64,000 nucleotides of DNA from Astropecten irregularis. Taxonomy: Eukaryota > Echinodermata > Asteroidea > Paxillosida > Astropectinidae. Every line of letters begins with the position of its first letter. Position 1 is the first letter of the stretch. The position numbers and the translations under genes were made by a program. Below are positions 24,001 through 40,671 of the stretch, one piece after another. The notes beneath the pieces were generated by a model that saw only the letters and a list, made by a program, of their open reading frames with translations, had not been told where the DNA came from and did not search any database. The stretch covers positions 18,320,932 through 18,384,931 of the forward strand of contig OZ020254.1 of NCBI GenBank assembly GCA_963971285.1, in the 5' to 3' direction.

Positions 24001-27000
24001 GAAGGTGAAGTCAGAATGCAGTTGTCGTTCCTACCCTCATTGGTGTCTCTCTTTGCTTGGTCTTAGTCGGTGTCCCGTCCTGATATAACCTTGGGTAACT
24101 CATACTCATAGCTGGTACACTGGAATTGAACGGAGCTAGGAGAAAAACAAAACAAATACAAGTTCAAGATCAAACACATGGAAGAAGATAAATAGATTGC
24201 AAAGAAATACGTGATTTTAACCGCAACAAATTCATCAACAATCAACCAACAGGTTTCTATTCATTGTAATGGGAGACTTTTGAGAATCGGTCTTCAAGTC
24301 AACATCCCACGCGCACACAATTGTGAGCATGCGCGCGTTGTTTTGTGCGTGCGTGCGCATGTTGACTTGAAGACCGATTCTCAAAAGTCTCCCATTATAT
24401 CAGCCATCAGGGGCGGGTCCAGGATTCTCTAAAATATGGGGCGTGGAAATTATATGCATGTCTAGCTTAATAGATCAATCCATTAAGCCCCACCTCATTT
24501 GTTTCTGACCGACAAATGTACATACATGACAGGAACGTGCAGTGAAGCATTGGAGAGAGGAACATGTGTTCATTGCCCACGTTAGCAGTGGGAGGGGCTT
24601 ACTGAATCGGTCATTAGTGGGCCACGAAACCGGCAAACTTAACAGCGATGGACGTATTTCGATGCGATCAAAGCTAGCAGGTTACAGCAGGCCTGACGTT
24701 CTCTTTTTGAGTCTTTCTCCCTCTCTATATGTTGATTATTTGGAAGTATTTTTAGGCTGAAAGAAAAGGGAGGGATCACATGCACCCATCCAAAAGATCT
24801 CATCCCAAGATCAAAACTGTTTTTGGTCTTTGGTTTTACTCTTTTCTGGAAAACTACAGCATTTCAGGCAGAAGAATATTAACAGTATAAGTTTCTACCA
24901 TCACCCTGTAAGTTAAGGGAAATGTGTGTCTGTCTGCTTTGGAATGCTACCAAAGTATGATATTAACCAGTAATTGATGACTAGATTGCCCAGTAAGCAG
25001 CATTTTACTTACTGGCTTAGCGTACTTGCAAATGCTTACCTCTGTTTTGATTGTTGCCATAGCCGATGGGAGTATGCGGTGGGGTAAGAGTTGTTTCAAG
25101 CATTGCTTCTGAAATGGAGTCTTCTAGACATCTCTCATCTGCATCAACTACCACACTGTACAAAGAAACCAACCAGGTTTATGGAATAAACATACCTGGG
25201 GCCAATTTCATAGAGCTGCTTAAGCACCAAAAATTGCTTAAGCACCAAAAGCCTTGGTCAATAAAATCAGTATGCCAGCCACAACTCCTTGTGAATGTTA
25301 TGCTCAGCAAACAATTGCTGAATGCAAGTCAAAAGCAGTCAACATCACATGAACATTTGGTTGGTCATCCTGTTTGATCAAGGAAGACTTTTCATGCTTA
25401 AGCAATTTTAGTGCTTAAGCAGCTCTATGAAATTGGCCCCTGGAACCATCTCAACTCCCTGGGGAGTATACAGCCCTGGATACTGTAAAGCGCACAAAGG
25501 CTAATCAAGCACTCAAAGCCATCTCTACCCTCACAGGTACCCATTTACACCTGGGTGAAGAGCAGCAATATGTGGCAAAGCGTCTTGCCCAAGGATGCAA
25601 GCACCACTAACCCATGGCTGGACTCGAACCAACAATCAGTAGATTGACCACAAGATCTTGAGCACGACTCACCAGACCACTAGGCCTCAGCACCTCACAA
25701 AGACAGACAACTGATATCACTTACCCGACCATGAGATTCTTGTCTCGGTACGCCTTCTTCTGTAATACTGTAAACATAGCTTGCTGGTCTTCAGTATATT
25801 TCCTTGTACAAAGATCAGATAAATATAATAATAATCAGGCAATGAATAGAACAAAATGAACAAGCTAATCCCTTCCGCTCGGGAAGCTGCTATAGCAGTT
25901 CACCTCATGGCGTGAGAATATTCATGATTCCTTTGTTATTTCTATTGTAATATATTGAATGCAGGTACTGTCTAGAACAAGAGGTTCAATGAGCCTTTAT
26001 TGTCAAATAAAATCCACTCATTGTGGTACATTTGCCCCTCGATTTGCATTTTAATAGATTGGCATTTTTTAGCACACCGCAATCCCCGAGTTTCAAACAC
26101 AGCAGCGTGCATAGAATACACTCCGCCTGGAATTTGGACTATTGTGCGGCGTATTCAACCATCGTGTGCCTGCATTGTTTACGCCGAGCTCCCTGCACAT
26201 ATGGCCCGGCCAGATGACCTCTATTTGACCAGTGGCTGATAATGAGGCCGGGACAAACAAACAAAAGGCTGAAGTCGTTTAATAACTGCATTTTTCCTCA
26301 AGATTCCTGGACCAACTATTGTCTTCTTACTTTATTCTGTCGTCCATGGACGCCTTTTCCTTGGTAAGGTATCTTGTCAACTGATCCTGAAGATCTCCAG
26401 CAGTCTTTCGGAGTGTATCTTGATTACTCGTCATAGGGTGCCCTGCAATTTCAAGTCAATCACACATTGCATATGTTCAATCAATCAATCAGTGGGAGCT
26501 TGCGTCGCGGCAGGGCGTTGCTGCATCTAACTTCGAGCGGTAATCCTTCGGTCTTCTGATGGCCATCCCCCAGGCAGCCACGCGACCCATCCCCATCTCA
26601 GCAAAATAATGATCTATCTGACGCAACCATGTGTCATGCGGACGCCCTACTGGGCGAGTCCTTCCAGTCCTCTCAAAGAGATAATCTGACTGGCAAGATC
26701 ACTCGCAGGGAATCTAGCCACATGATCGTACAGTCGCATCCACACATTACCACAGTCTCCAAAGGGGGACTGGATCATAACCCCTCACCTCTGCACCTAA
26801 CACACAAGACAAGAGCTGCTAACCACACATTACCACAGTCTCCACAGGGGGACTAGATGTTAACCCTTACCCTCTGCACCTACCACACAAGACAAGAGCT
26901 GCTTACCACACACTACCAGTCTCCACAGGGGGACTGGATATTAACCCTAACCCTCTGCACTTATCACACAAGACAAGAGCTGCTTACCACACATTATCAC

Positions 27001-28965
27001 AGTCTCCACAGGGGGACTAGATGTTAACCCTTACCCTCTGCACCTACCACACAAGACAAGAGCTGCTAACCACACACTACCAGTCTCCACAGGGGGACTG
27101 GATATTAACCCTAACCCTCTGCACTTATCATACAAGACAAAAGCTGCTTACCACAGTCTCCACAGGGGGAGTGGATCATAAAGCATGCACTACCACGCAA
27201 ACCACACTATGGTGTACTGTGGTATGCAGGATATTTTTCAGACCAATATTTATGGGTGTGTTAATTTGGAGCAAGGTTATAAATGAATAATTAATTAGTG
27301 GATTCAATCATAATATTAGATGCCTTACCAAGTGTTGGACTGCTAGCTTTGTGAATATCATACAGGATAACATGGAAGAGGGCTGAGTAGTCTGGTGATC
27401 TATGTAACTCATCTTGTTTGCCTGTGTCGTTCTGGAAATAAAAAATAAATGAACATGAAAAACTCATATCCTAAACACTGTTGAATGTTGATTGATTTGG
27501 TATGGATGTGTCTATGCCTTGGTGTGTGACTGTGGAATCTGTTACTGTAAGCAAAAATTCTTTGCTTACGATAGCAGACTTTTTTGCTTACGGTCAGCAT
27601 ATTTCACGGGAGAGTTTTCTTTCTCGCTACGCTAACCAAGGACTTTCTGCAGAATGCATATGACAATGCATGTAAGGAGAAAACAACCAAGGTGATCTTA
27701 GAATTTTTTTGCTAACCGATTAAGCATCGAAAGTCTTGCTTACACATTCCATGAAATAGATTTTACATGTAGCAGTGCCTGTAAGCACAAAATTAAGTTG
27801 CAACGGATTCCACGAAATTGGGCTCGATTTCACTAACACTTTGCAATCATCGCTAAAACCCAAGTCTATCGCTACTTTGCATGGCAATTTTCCATTTAGT
27901 GATGGATTTGAGCTTAAGCGATGATCGCAAAGCATTAGTGAAATTGGCCCTAGATCTTGTTCGTGCAATTTTTCAAAATAAAACACCATCAGAAGAAAAA
28001 CTTACCACTAAATTGAAGTTGATCAGTACCCTGTTCATTCCTTTACTGGAGTGTGTCGCATAGCATTCCGTATGGCAGTTCACACATGTCCGGACGACCC
28101 ATTCTCCAAAAGAACCCCGTCTTATTAAACACTTTTGCTTCTGCCAAACAAAAATAGAAATAAACAACGTAAAGAATAAAGGTTGTCTGCATGGGCAATA
28201 TCAAAACAGCCAAGCCACCCATGTTCCTTCAAAATGTGACACATCTTTAGACAGGTACTATCATATTTTGGTAGCATGCCGAAACAGTGTATGGGACTGA
28301 AATGTTCACAGATGACTGTTACTGTATCTCCCTTGATATTTGTGCCAATGAATTTGTATTTCTTTGACAAAAGCCAAAGTATGATATTACCTTTCACAAA
28401 ATTTCTTATAAGATGTTTGCATTTGGCAAATTTGACAGATTGTGCAATAGAGGATAAATTTCACATTAGCGCCGTCAGCAAATATCTGCATCAAAACTGA
28501 GGCTAGCTGCGTTGAACTTTGGCTGCCCCAACGCGGCCACTAGACACAATACAGCCTGCATGACAAACATCATACTCTCAACTCAGGTACAAGTTGGCGT
28601 GTTTGGCTCTAGCAGACGGTATTAAAAGTTCATTGCGTATGTGCACGTTTGAGAAGCGGACACAGACAGCCTCGTTTGCGAACACAGAAATGCGCAGATC
28701 AATTCTAAACGTATTGGGATCCATCTACACACCATCACAATATAGTGAGAATAGATTCGAATCAGTGGTGGGATTCGAACCAGCAACGTCACATATGGCT
28801 TACTTCATCAATGCCACCAAGATCCAGTTGAACTTCAGCTACTGTTCCCTTGAAGAATGCACACTCCCCTTCATCCGGTAGTCTGAGGGTGGTCAGATCT
28901 AGGGGCGTTGGGACAGCTTTTGTGTAGATGCTGATGTTCAAACACTTGCAGGTTAGTCTTCCCAT
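21043..28965 (-). CDS. AKT1S1: PRAS40/Lobe homologue (proline-rich AKT1 substrate 1), 11 exons, complete
   Basis: PRAS40 binds Raptor and inhibits TORC1 until phosphorylated by Akt and TOR. Exons in transcript order: 28804-28965, 28006-28140, 27329-27431, 26331-26442, 25725-25802, 25040-25155, 24035-24135, 23364-23436, 22724-22798, 21920-22080, 21043-21192; 1266 nt, 421 residues plus TAG. All borders are AG/GT and phases close. An in-frame TGA lies six codons before the ATG. The C-terminal 130 residues fit the family: FDLDG (296-300) then DPFFESDDES, corresponding to the human FVMDE TOR-signalling motif and PPFCESDPES; FASSVPISMPMW (345-356), matching human YAKSLPVSVPVW, with S348 at the TOR site; HMVASMKAL (380-388); and FGDLPRPRLNT (399-409), where T409 is the Akt RxRxxT site. 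The N-terminal half is much longer than in the 256-residue human protein: C6-x-C8, CVNC (73-76), C80, and a Glu/Lys/Gln-rich helical stretch near 145-195. I do not recognise a domain there. The mid part is Pro/Ser/Thr-rich. Single-exon support for residues 1-54 is weakest, as there is no human counterpart. Confidence 0.93.
24270..24394. repeat. TGGGAGACTTTTGAGAA element, copy 2, in a PRAS40 intron
   Basis: 125-bp copy with perfect terminal inverted repeats of about 36 bp (TGGGAGACTTTTGAGAATCG and its complement). It differs from copy 1 by a shared change in both arms (AATCG versus AACCG), meaning the arms of each copy match each other better than those of the other copy. Confidence 0.8.
25198..25440. 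repeat. GGGGCCAATTTCAT element: full-length inverted-repeat MITE in a PRAS40 intron
   Basis: Terminal inverted repeat of about 29 bp: GGGCCAATTTCATAGAGCTG at the left and its complement at the right (CAGCTCTATGAAATTGGCCC). The interior contains TATGCTCAGCAAACAATTGC. Related copies at 6436-6672, 17545-17735, 42557-42802 and 57880-58130, plus a fragment at 53893-53960. The copy is 42 bases beyond the acceptor end of the exon 25040-25155. Confidence 0.75.
25440..25695 (-). mobile_element. tRNA-like SINE family 2
   Basis: On the minus strand it begins with a tRNA-like head (GGCCTAGTGGTCTGG, then GGTTCGAGTCC) followed by a body with CACCCAGGTGTAAATGGG and TGAGGGTAGAGATGGC. Another copy is at 13650-13975 (-); fragments at 820-900 (+) and 21540-21620. 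Confidence 0.6.
26740..27180. repeat. About 82-bp tandem repeat in a PRAS40 intron
   Basis: Five units of roughly 80-83 bp containing ACCACAGTCTCCACAGGGGG and ACACAAGACAAGAGCTGC, between exons 26331-26442 and 27329-27431. The last unit is shortened. Confidence 0.75.
28448..28722. repeat. TTTCACATTAGCGCCGTC repeat, copy 2
   Basis: Second copy of the repeat at 11865-12170, with several small deletions. It ends about 80 bases before the donor end of the first PRAS40 coding exon. Confidence 0.6.
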
Positions 28966-29099
28966 TGTAGTAGGCCTAAGTCAGGTCAGTCAACTCTACT
29001 GGGAATGAAAATGACACACAGTGCTTAAGTGAAGGCGATTTTTAGGGTTCAAGTTACTGGGACTTATTTCACTACCGCCTTTATTTTAAAGAACCAGAG

Positions 29100-29245
29100 A
29101 TCGATTTCACCAAACCCTTCGTAACTTACTATCAATCTTAGGACTTTTGATGCATTGCAGCCCTACGTGGGATAGGTCCACTACGATGGGTTATCCTTCG
29201 TAACTAGAGTTACGATCAATCGCAGGGCTTCGTGAAATCGACCCC
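29100..29245. repeat. GATTTCAC..GTGAAATC element rich in short palindromes
   Basis: Begins GATCGATTTCACCAAACCCT and ends CTTCGTGAAATCGACCCC, with internal AACTAGAGTTACGATCAATC and a conserved CCTACGTGGGATAGG region. Other copies at 33565-33715, 46012-46138 and 46415-46495; the copy at 46012 contains the 16-bp palindrome TCGTAACTCGAGTTACGA twice. Confidence 0.65.
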
Positions 29246-30534
29246 AGGAACATTTGCTGAAAGTCATTAGGCTAGTATAATTTTTTAGGAGTAGAAGCTA
29301 TTTAAGAGGTAAAATAATCAATGTGTTTTGGGGATGCGGCTTCTTATCACAATACTCGCCATTTGAACTTGAAAGTTGAAGCCCACAAAATGAAACGGAG
29401 GGATTGAGCTACATTTCATGGTGAAGCTGGGGATAGGCTCCAGCTTCGCCATATCTCAAGGCCCTTCATTTCATTTAGGACACAAAATGGCAGTAGCAAA
29501 ATAAATCCGGGGATTGTGGGTTAACGGGTCCTAAAACTATAAAGGAAAGGAAACTACTATTTGAAAAGTAACTTACCTACATATACTTTGTTGGTCTCCT
29601 CCTCTATATTACCAAGCTTAAATTTTTGGAAAGAGGGCAGGGCTTTGACTTTTGAGGGAAATTATGGGGTTAAAACAGTAACCAAGATTGTAACATTTCA
29701 CCGCCGCACGGACGGCCGCAGACGAGAATAGTCTGGTTTCCACTCTGACATTTTGAGGACTCTTGTTCTGTTGGGTCTGGGCACTAGACTAGCCAGACAA
29801 GACAAAATGGCCTCACGCGATTAGACGGTCTGTTTTAAAGTTTACAAGAAGCGCTTAAGAAAATTGAATTTAACCCTGAAATGTTTAACAAATTTCTTCA
29901 ATGTAGGCTTTTAAGGACCCAGGAACATTTGCTGAAAGTCAAAAGTATCATTTTTGAGGAGTAGAAGTTAGTTCAGAGCAAAAAAAATCAATGTGTTTTG
30001 GGATCCCGTCAACCCACAATCGCCATAAATCCCAAGCCTAGCCTCAAGCCCCATTTCGTAAACTAAATGGCCCTGTGACGCGAGGCTAGGTTTGTAATGT
30101 TGCAACTTGTAAAGGCAAAAGCCTTCTTTAAGTTTAAAGGTACACGCCGGCTTCAAAGTCCAAAAAAATGAAGAGTGCAGAGTATAACACAATATTTCTA
30201 GAACACTGGGTGAAGGTTTTCGTGAAAAAAAAATCAGAAATAAGTCGTTTAATTAGGGTTAATTAACGGAAATCAAAATAAGGTCAAAGGTTAGCGTATA
30301 CGCATTTCCAGCCGTAACAAGTGTAAGAAGGATGTTGCACACCAATGGTTTTAGACTGGTGCTCAGAGCTGTGACTAAAATGTTGCAGCTGCCGTATGAG
30401 AATTCCAGGAACGCGATACACGTACGTTCAAGCCGTACACGATGGAAAAATCATGGGCAAAACATAAACAATTACTGAATTAGGCGAATCCGTCTGTCTG
30501 TTGAAAACATAAGACTTTTCAGAATTATTCACAA

Positions 30535-31045
30535 AATGTTTGTGAGTTGATGCAATGTTTGCGAGTTGACGTAATGTTTGCGAGTTGACGTAATGTTTGC
30601 GTGTAGATACAATGTTTGTGAGTTGACGTAATGTTTGCAAGTTGACGTAATGTTTGCGAGTTGATGCAATGTTTGCAAGTTGACGTAATGTTTGCGAGTT
30701 GATGCAATGTTTGCGAGTTGACGTAATGTTTGCGAGTTGACGTAATGTTTGCAATTGACGCAATATGTTTGCGAGTTGACGTAATGTTTGCGAGTTGACG
30801 TAATGTTTGTGAGTTGACGCAACGTTTGCGAGTTGACGCAACGATTGCAAGTTGACGTAATGTTTGTGAGTTGACGGCTGGGACGCAATGTTGCGAGTTG
30901 ACGTAATGTTTGCGAGTTGATGCAATGTTTGCGAGTTGACGTAATGTTTGCGAGTTGACGTAATGTTTGCGAGTTGACGCAACGTTTGCGAGTTGATGCA
31001 ACGATTGCGAGTTGACGTAATGTTTGTGAGTTGACGGCTGGGATG
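30535..31045. repeat. 19-bp minisatellite
   Basis: About 26 units of GCGAGTTGACGTAATGTTT with substitutions (TGATGCAAT, TGACGCAAC variants). Because 19 is not a multiple of three and the unit lacks stops on the minus strand, all three minus frames stay open for about 200 codons with a 19-residue period. A higher-order repeat is visible: GTTGACGGCTGGGACGCAA at 30871 and again at 31031. Confidence 0.85.
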
Positions 31046-31620
31046 CAAAGAATTTTGAGGGCATGATCGATGAAACAATTTTCGAGGGACCAAAACGATT
31101 TCCACATATACACACAATTTAATTTTGAGAATAACACAAAAAGGTTTTGATGGCATTAAATGATTTTCATGTATGACAAGAAATTATATATATCTCGAGG
31201 CTTTCGATTCTTGCTCCGCGGCTCGAAAATCAACCCCCCCCCCCCCCCCCCGAAATGCAACGGAGACCGGGTGAGTGACTCAACGCACGGTCTCGCATCA
31301 AAAATGCTACACGTACGGGGTGCGTGGACCGCACTGGCACTACACGGGCTCATGCCTCGGGCTGAATGCGTCGCAAGACCCCACGGGCTGTGTCTGCAGA
31401 GGTGGTAGGGCACCCGCAGTTACCGGTCTTTTATAAATTCTAAATTTGGCATGTGAATGTTGCTTTATCGCGTTGGAAATTCTTTATTCTAAAGAGGAAA
31501 TACCCAGGTCGAACAGTTAAGGTTTGATTAAAAGAAAACCAGCGATTAAACAAAAAGTTATACTAAACTTTGTATAGTAAAAAAAGCTTTTAAACGACTA
31601 GAAGTGAAACTAACACATGA

Positions 31621-31668
31621 TCACGTGGGTTTTCTGAGTCAAAATTTTGACTCAGAAAACCCACGTGA
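31621..31668. repeat. Perfect 48-bp palindrome
   Basis: Arms of 24 bp with no spacer, centred at AAAA|TTTT. Each arm contains CACGTG (31622-31627 and mirrored) and TGAGTCA, the consensus sites of E-box and AP-1 factors. No second copy in the window. Confidence 0.9.
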
Positions 31669-32117
31669 CTTACGGTTTTTCGTATTTATCATGAAAACGG
31701 CTCAATTTTACCGTTTATTTGTGTGGAATGTTCTATTCTACTTTTGGAAGACCTTTCCAGTCATGATATAGGCATGCATTGGCGCCAAAAAGCGCCCAAA
31801 AAAGCGCAACGAGGCCGGCGTGTACCTTTAATTGCAAGCCCAATGCAACTTGCTCCAACTTGCCAGACCAAGACTAGGCCTACCACAAAATCCTCCAAAC
31901 GTCAAATAACGAATATGTCATGAGGTCCAACTCCTACCGTCATAGGTTTACACAACTTCTCTGGAGATTTATACGTACCTTTAATTATGTGCTTCCCGAG
32001 AAATTCTTTTTAATCTTCGGAAACCTAGAATAGAGAATTCGGACATTTCGCAAACAGCATTGGAAATAACACACGTACGTACGTCCCGTGTGCAACAAGC
32101 ATAGGTCGCGGTCAAAT

Positions 32118-32237
32118 GGGTGCGTTCGTTTAGATTCCAAAGGGCAGCCCTTACCTGAGAATGGGCGCGTATACTGCACTAAACAAACGAGAAGGCGCGG
32201 ACGTGGTTGGCTTAAGAAAACTAAACGAACGCATCCA
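32118..32237. repeat. GGGTGCGTTCGTTTAG TIR element, intergenic copy
   Basis: About 120 bp, ends GGGTGCGTTCGTTTAG and CTAAACGAACGCATCC, internal AAGGGCAGCCCTTAC; same family as 37792-37920. Confidence 0.65.
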
Positions 32238-33074
32238 GGTCAATCATGTGATGCCTGGACCGTTCTATATATGTTAGGGGGTGTTTGATTATTCCCTCTC
32301 GAACTGCGAGGATAATTTCTCTGTAAATTTGGTCTTTAGATGAAAAGAATGCTTCAGAAAAGAGTCATTTTTACAGAACAGAAATGATGATACATTTTTT
32401 ACACTGTGTGCCGCAGAATTTACGGAAAATAGCTCTAATTTAGCTGTCAAGCAACCCCATGTTTGGCAATGGCCCCCACTGCACTATTGGCCGAAGAATA
32501 CCCCCTAGTCTGGTTCCCTGCCCAAAGATTCCCCGACGTCTCTTATTAAAAATCTTAGGTCAGGTATCGGCTACGGTTAAAAATAGAACATGACACAGCT
32601 GTCATGTCTGCGCAGGCGCGGAAGCTAGTTTTAGAGTTTAGCGAGATTCAATTTTAGCATTAATTTTTGCACTTTTGTAAGCACATGCAATTTTATCTGG
32701 ACAGAATAAGAAATCAAAGAGTGGGAAAAAAACATACAACAAACTCCTCAAAAGTGCATAATTAGGAAAAGTGCTCTGTTGTATGTGGACAATAATTATG
32801 CTCTATTTGGGCTAACTGTAGCCGGAATGAAACATATGTACACGACCTGTCTTTCCCTGAAGTACATGACCTCGCGTGACCTGTCGGAAATAGCCGAAAG
32901 TCAACGTTGCTATCCGAAGTTAAACGAAAACGAGTTCGTAATGTTTCGGATTTTTCCGTAAAAAGGCAAAAATTGGTCTTTTTGGTCACGTGACCCTCCA
33001 GTACACGTAGCCGATACCGGACCCTATATTTGACAGACAATAGTCTGGCGCTTTTTGGGTCCGGGAACCAGACT

Positions 33075-33165
33075 AAATACCCCCCCCCCTCTTTAATTAC
33101 GGCTCTGCCCCCCCCCCCCCAAGTCTTTATTTACGGCTCTGCCCCCCCCCCCCCCCCCCAGTAGA
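33075..33165. repeat. C-run cluster
   Basis: Three C-runs of 9 to 16 bases within CTTTATTTACGGCTCTGCC repeats. With the C-run at 31237-31252 and the G-run at 63418-63429 these are the longest homopolymers in the window and likely length-uncertain in any assembly. Confidence 0.6.
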
Positions 33166-34379
33166 GCGCCGCTCGCGGCGCATGATTGCCAACTATGAAT
33201 CTACAATGAATACAGCTTATACTCGTATAGTAAAAACTTTTCCTGTACGCTAATTAAAATACCAAAGAAAAATGAAACAAGAAAACAAGGGAAGAAGATA
33301 CAAAATAAGAACAGGAAGACATTTCGATCAGCAATATTTTCTATAATTTATTTCACCTCAATATTTTGGTTCATGAGCAGTTTGCGGCAAATGTATTACT
33401 TGCATTTTTGATAACTTGCATAAACAGTGCAGGAGCATTATCGTTATACACTATGTTTCGAGAAATATGTCCTTTTATGAAGACAGAGTTTTATCATTTT
33501 AGATCAACCATGATGGCGAGATACGAGTCTCATTTCCCCTCGTTAAGTTTTCTAAGGTATCCTATGGGGTCGATTTCACCGTAAGCCCTACCGTCGAGTA
33601 ACTCCAGATACGAAGTATAACCCGTCACATTCTTCGACTTCCACGTAGGGCTGCAATGCATTATAAGTCCTACGATTGATGGTAAGTTATGATGAGTTTG
33701 GTGAAATCAACCCTGTTCTTTTGTTACATAATTTAATCATGGAGACAGCAGACACACATTTTGTGCTAATAAATAATAATAAAAGCCATTCTTATATAAT
33801 TATAGCGCATATCTCCGTTACGTCCCTATGCACTGTCAATGAAACTAGAACAATACAAGGTGAACAGATGAGTTTTGACCAGGTTTTTTAATTGATCTGA
33901 TGTCTCGGCCTGGTAAGTTATTCCACAACTGAGCTGCTGCGTACTGGAAAGAGCGGGAACCATATGACTTAGTTTTAATAACTGGAGGTATCAAAAGAGA
34001 TTTATGGGCGGAACACAGATTTCTTGATGGCTTGTACTCCTGAATTAAACATTGAAGATAAATAGGGGCTATACCATGGATACATATGTTAGAACCAACA
34101 TTTTAAAATCTATCCTAGCCCGAATAGGCAGCCAGTGCAAATCATAAAGAATGGTTCTAACGCTGCAACTAAACTGGATCCTGGACTAAAGTTTCGGTTC
34201 AGTTCGATTGTTTTTTTTCCTAAAAAACAACACCGTTTTGTAGTGAGAATAAAATTGAGACGGTATGTAAATAAAGATGTATTTTCCTATTCACCCAACA
34301 TTTATTATATTTCTTTATTTATTCGGGAATTAATTTTGTCATCCAATCAATTACAATTTATCATAAATAGATAAAGGAA

Positions 34380-34545
34380 ATGGATTCCTGTGCGCCACCA
34401 AGAGTTTGCAAGATACTGGCCAATCAAAATGCGCAGAATCTGACGACCCTCTCCATGCGCGCGCGCACTTTGGGTTGACAAAAGTCCATGCATTGCGATT
34501 GGCCAACACGTTGTAAACTCTTGGGGTTTTTTTTGAAGAGATTGA
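34380..34545. repeat. GCGCCACCAAGAGTTTGCAA inverted-repeat element
   Basis: Left end GCGCCACCAAGAGTTTGCAA; right end TTGTAAACTCTTGGGG. Internal arms TGGCCAATCAAAATGCG and CGATTGGCCAACACG are mutually inverted. Relatives at 2600-2755 and 42188-42310. Confidence 0.6.
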
Positions 34546-34665
34546 AACTCCATACGCATGTGTAGTAATGACGGAATGCTACACTAAAATCGATCCTCCA
34601 ATTTGGGGTTGATAATTACTCAGAGTCGGGAGGAGACTGACTTTTCAATCCTAGCAGGATCTCTC

Positions 34666-35031
34666 TTTAAGGTAGTATCATACTTTGGTAAGAGACTAAA
34701 TCAGAAATCTTCACAGATTTACGTATAACTTACAGAGTATGAAGATGGCGGTGGTAGAAACATACCGTTAAAATGTTTCCGCCTGAAATGGTGTATTTAT
34801 CCAGAAATTAGTAAACAACGACCGAATATCTTTTTGATCTTTTAAAAGATCAACAATAAAAGAGAAAAGACTAATACTATGGCCGTTTTTCACGATTTTC
34901 TCAAAAAGTGGGCACCGTAGGCCTATGGGACTGAAATTGTCACAGATGACTGTTACTGTATCTTCCTTGATATTTTTGCCCATGAATCTGTACTTCTTTG
35001 ACAAAAACCAAAGTATGATACTACCTTTAAA
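34666..35031. repeat. TTAAAGGTA element, subtype 1: full-length miniature inverted-repeat transposon
   Basis: Ends are an inverted repeat: TTTAAGGTAGTATCATACTT at the left and its complement at the right (AAGTATGATACTACCTTTAA). About 365 bp, no coding capacity. The same element with the same ends lies at 37174-37536, 47639-47967 and 58718-59078, with partial copies at 4673-4740, 10185-10545, 14579-14765, 19455-19820, 21280-21540, 22860-23310, 24780-24965, 28250-28395, 40140-40485, 52965-53335 and 58215-58370. TTAA at both tips suggests a TTAA- or TA-targeting DNA transposon parent, but that is inference. Confidence 0.75.
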
Positions 35032-35222
35032 GGCTACTGTAATGGTCAAAGTTAGGAGGGCGTGACGTTTCGATTTTGGCAGGATCTTTCTCAAATGCTA
35101 AGTGGTCAGAGTTAGGCCTAAGAGGGCTGGCCCGTTCTCAAAGGCTAAAACATGGTCAGAGTTACGAAGGCCTGTCGTTTTGATTCTAGCAGGATCTTTC
35201 TCAAAGGCTAATAGGTAAATCA

Positions 35223-40671
<5,449 letters not shown>

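Larger units (their letters stand above)
28966..35222. other. Spacer between the PRAS40 homologue and the subtilase
   Basis: No supported gene. Contents: an element rich in TCGTAACTCGAGTTACGA-like palindromes (29100-29245 and 33565-33715), fragments of the element also seen at 18030 (29395-29515, 30000-30080), a 19-bp minisatellite (30535-31045), a C-run (31237-31252), a 48-bp palindrome (31621-31668), a TIR element (32118-32237), further C-runs (33080-33160), another inverted-repeat element (34380-34545) and a TTAAAGGTA element (34666-35031). 31170-31430 is CpG-rich and non-repetitive here, but I cannot say what it is. Confidence 0.55.

Noticed and set aside
30428-31156. 242-, 202- and 196-codon overlapping minus-strand frames
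   Set aside because: They are three frames of one 19-bp minisatellite without stops; the peptides are periodic with period 19 and have no family.
31170-31430. CpG-rich stretch considered as an rRNA fragment or promoter
   Set aside because: No match to remembered 5S or other rRNA sequence and no gene start beside it; left undescribed.
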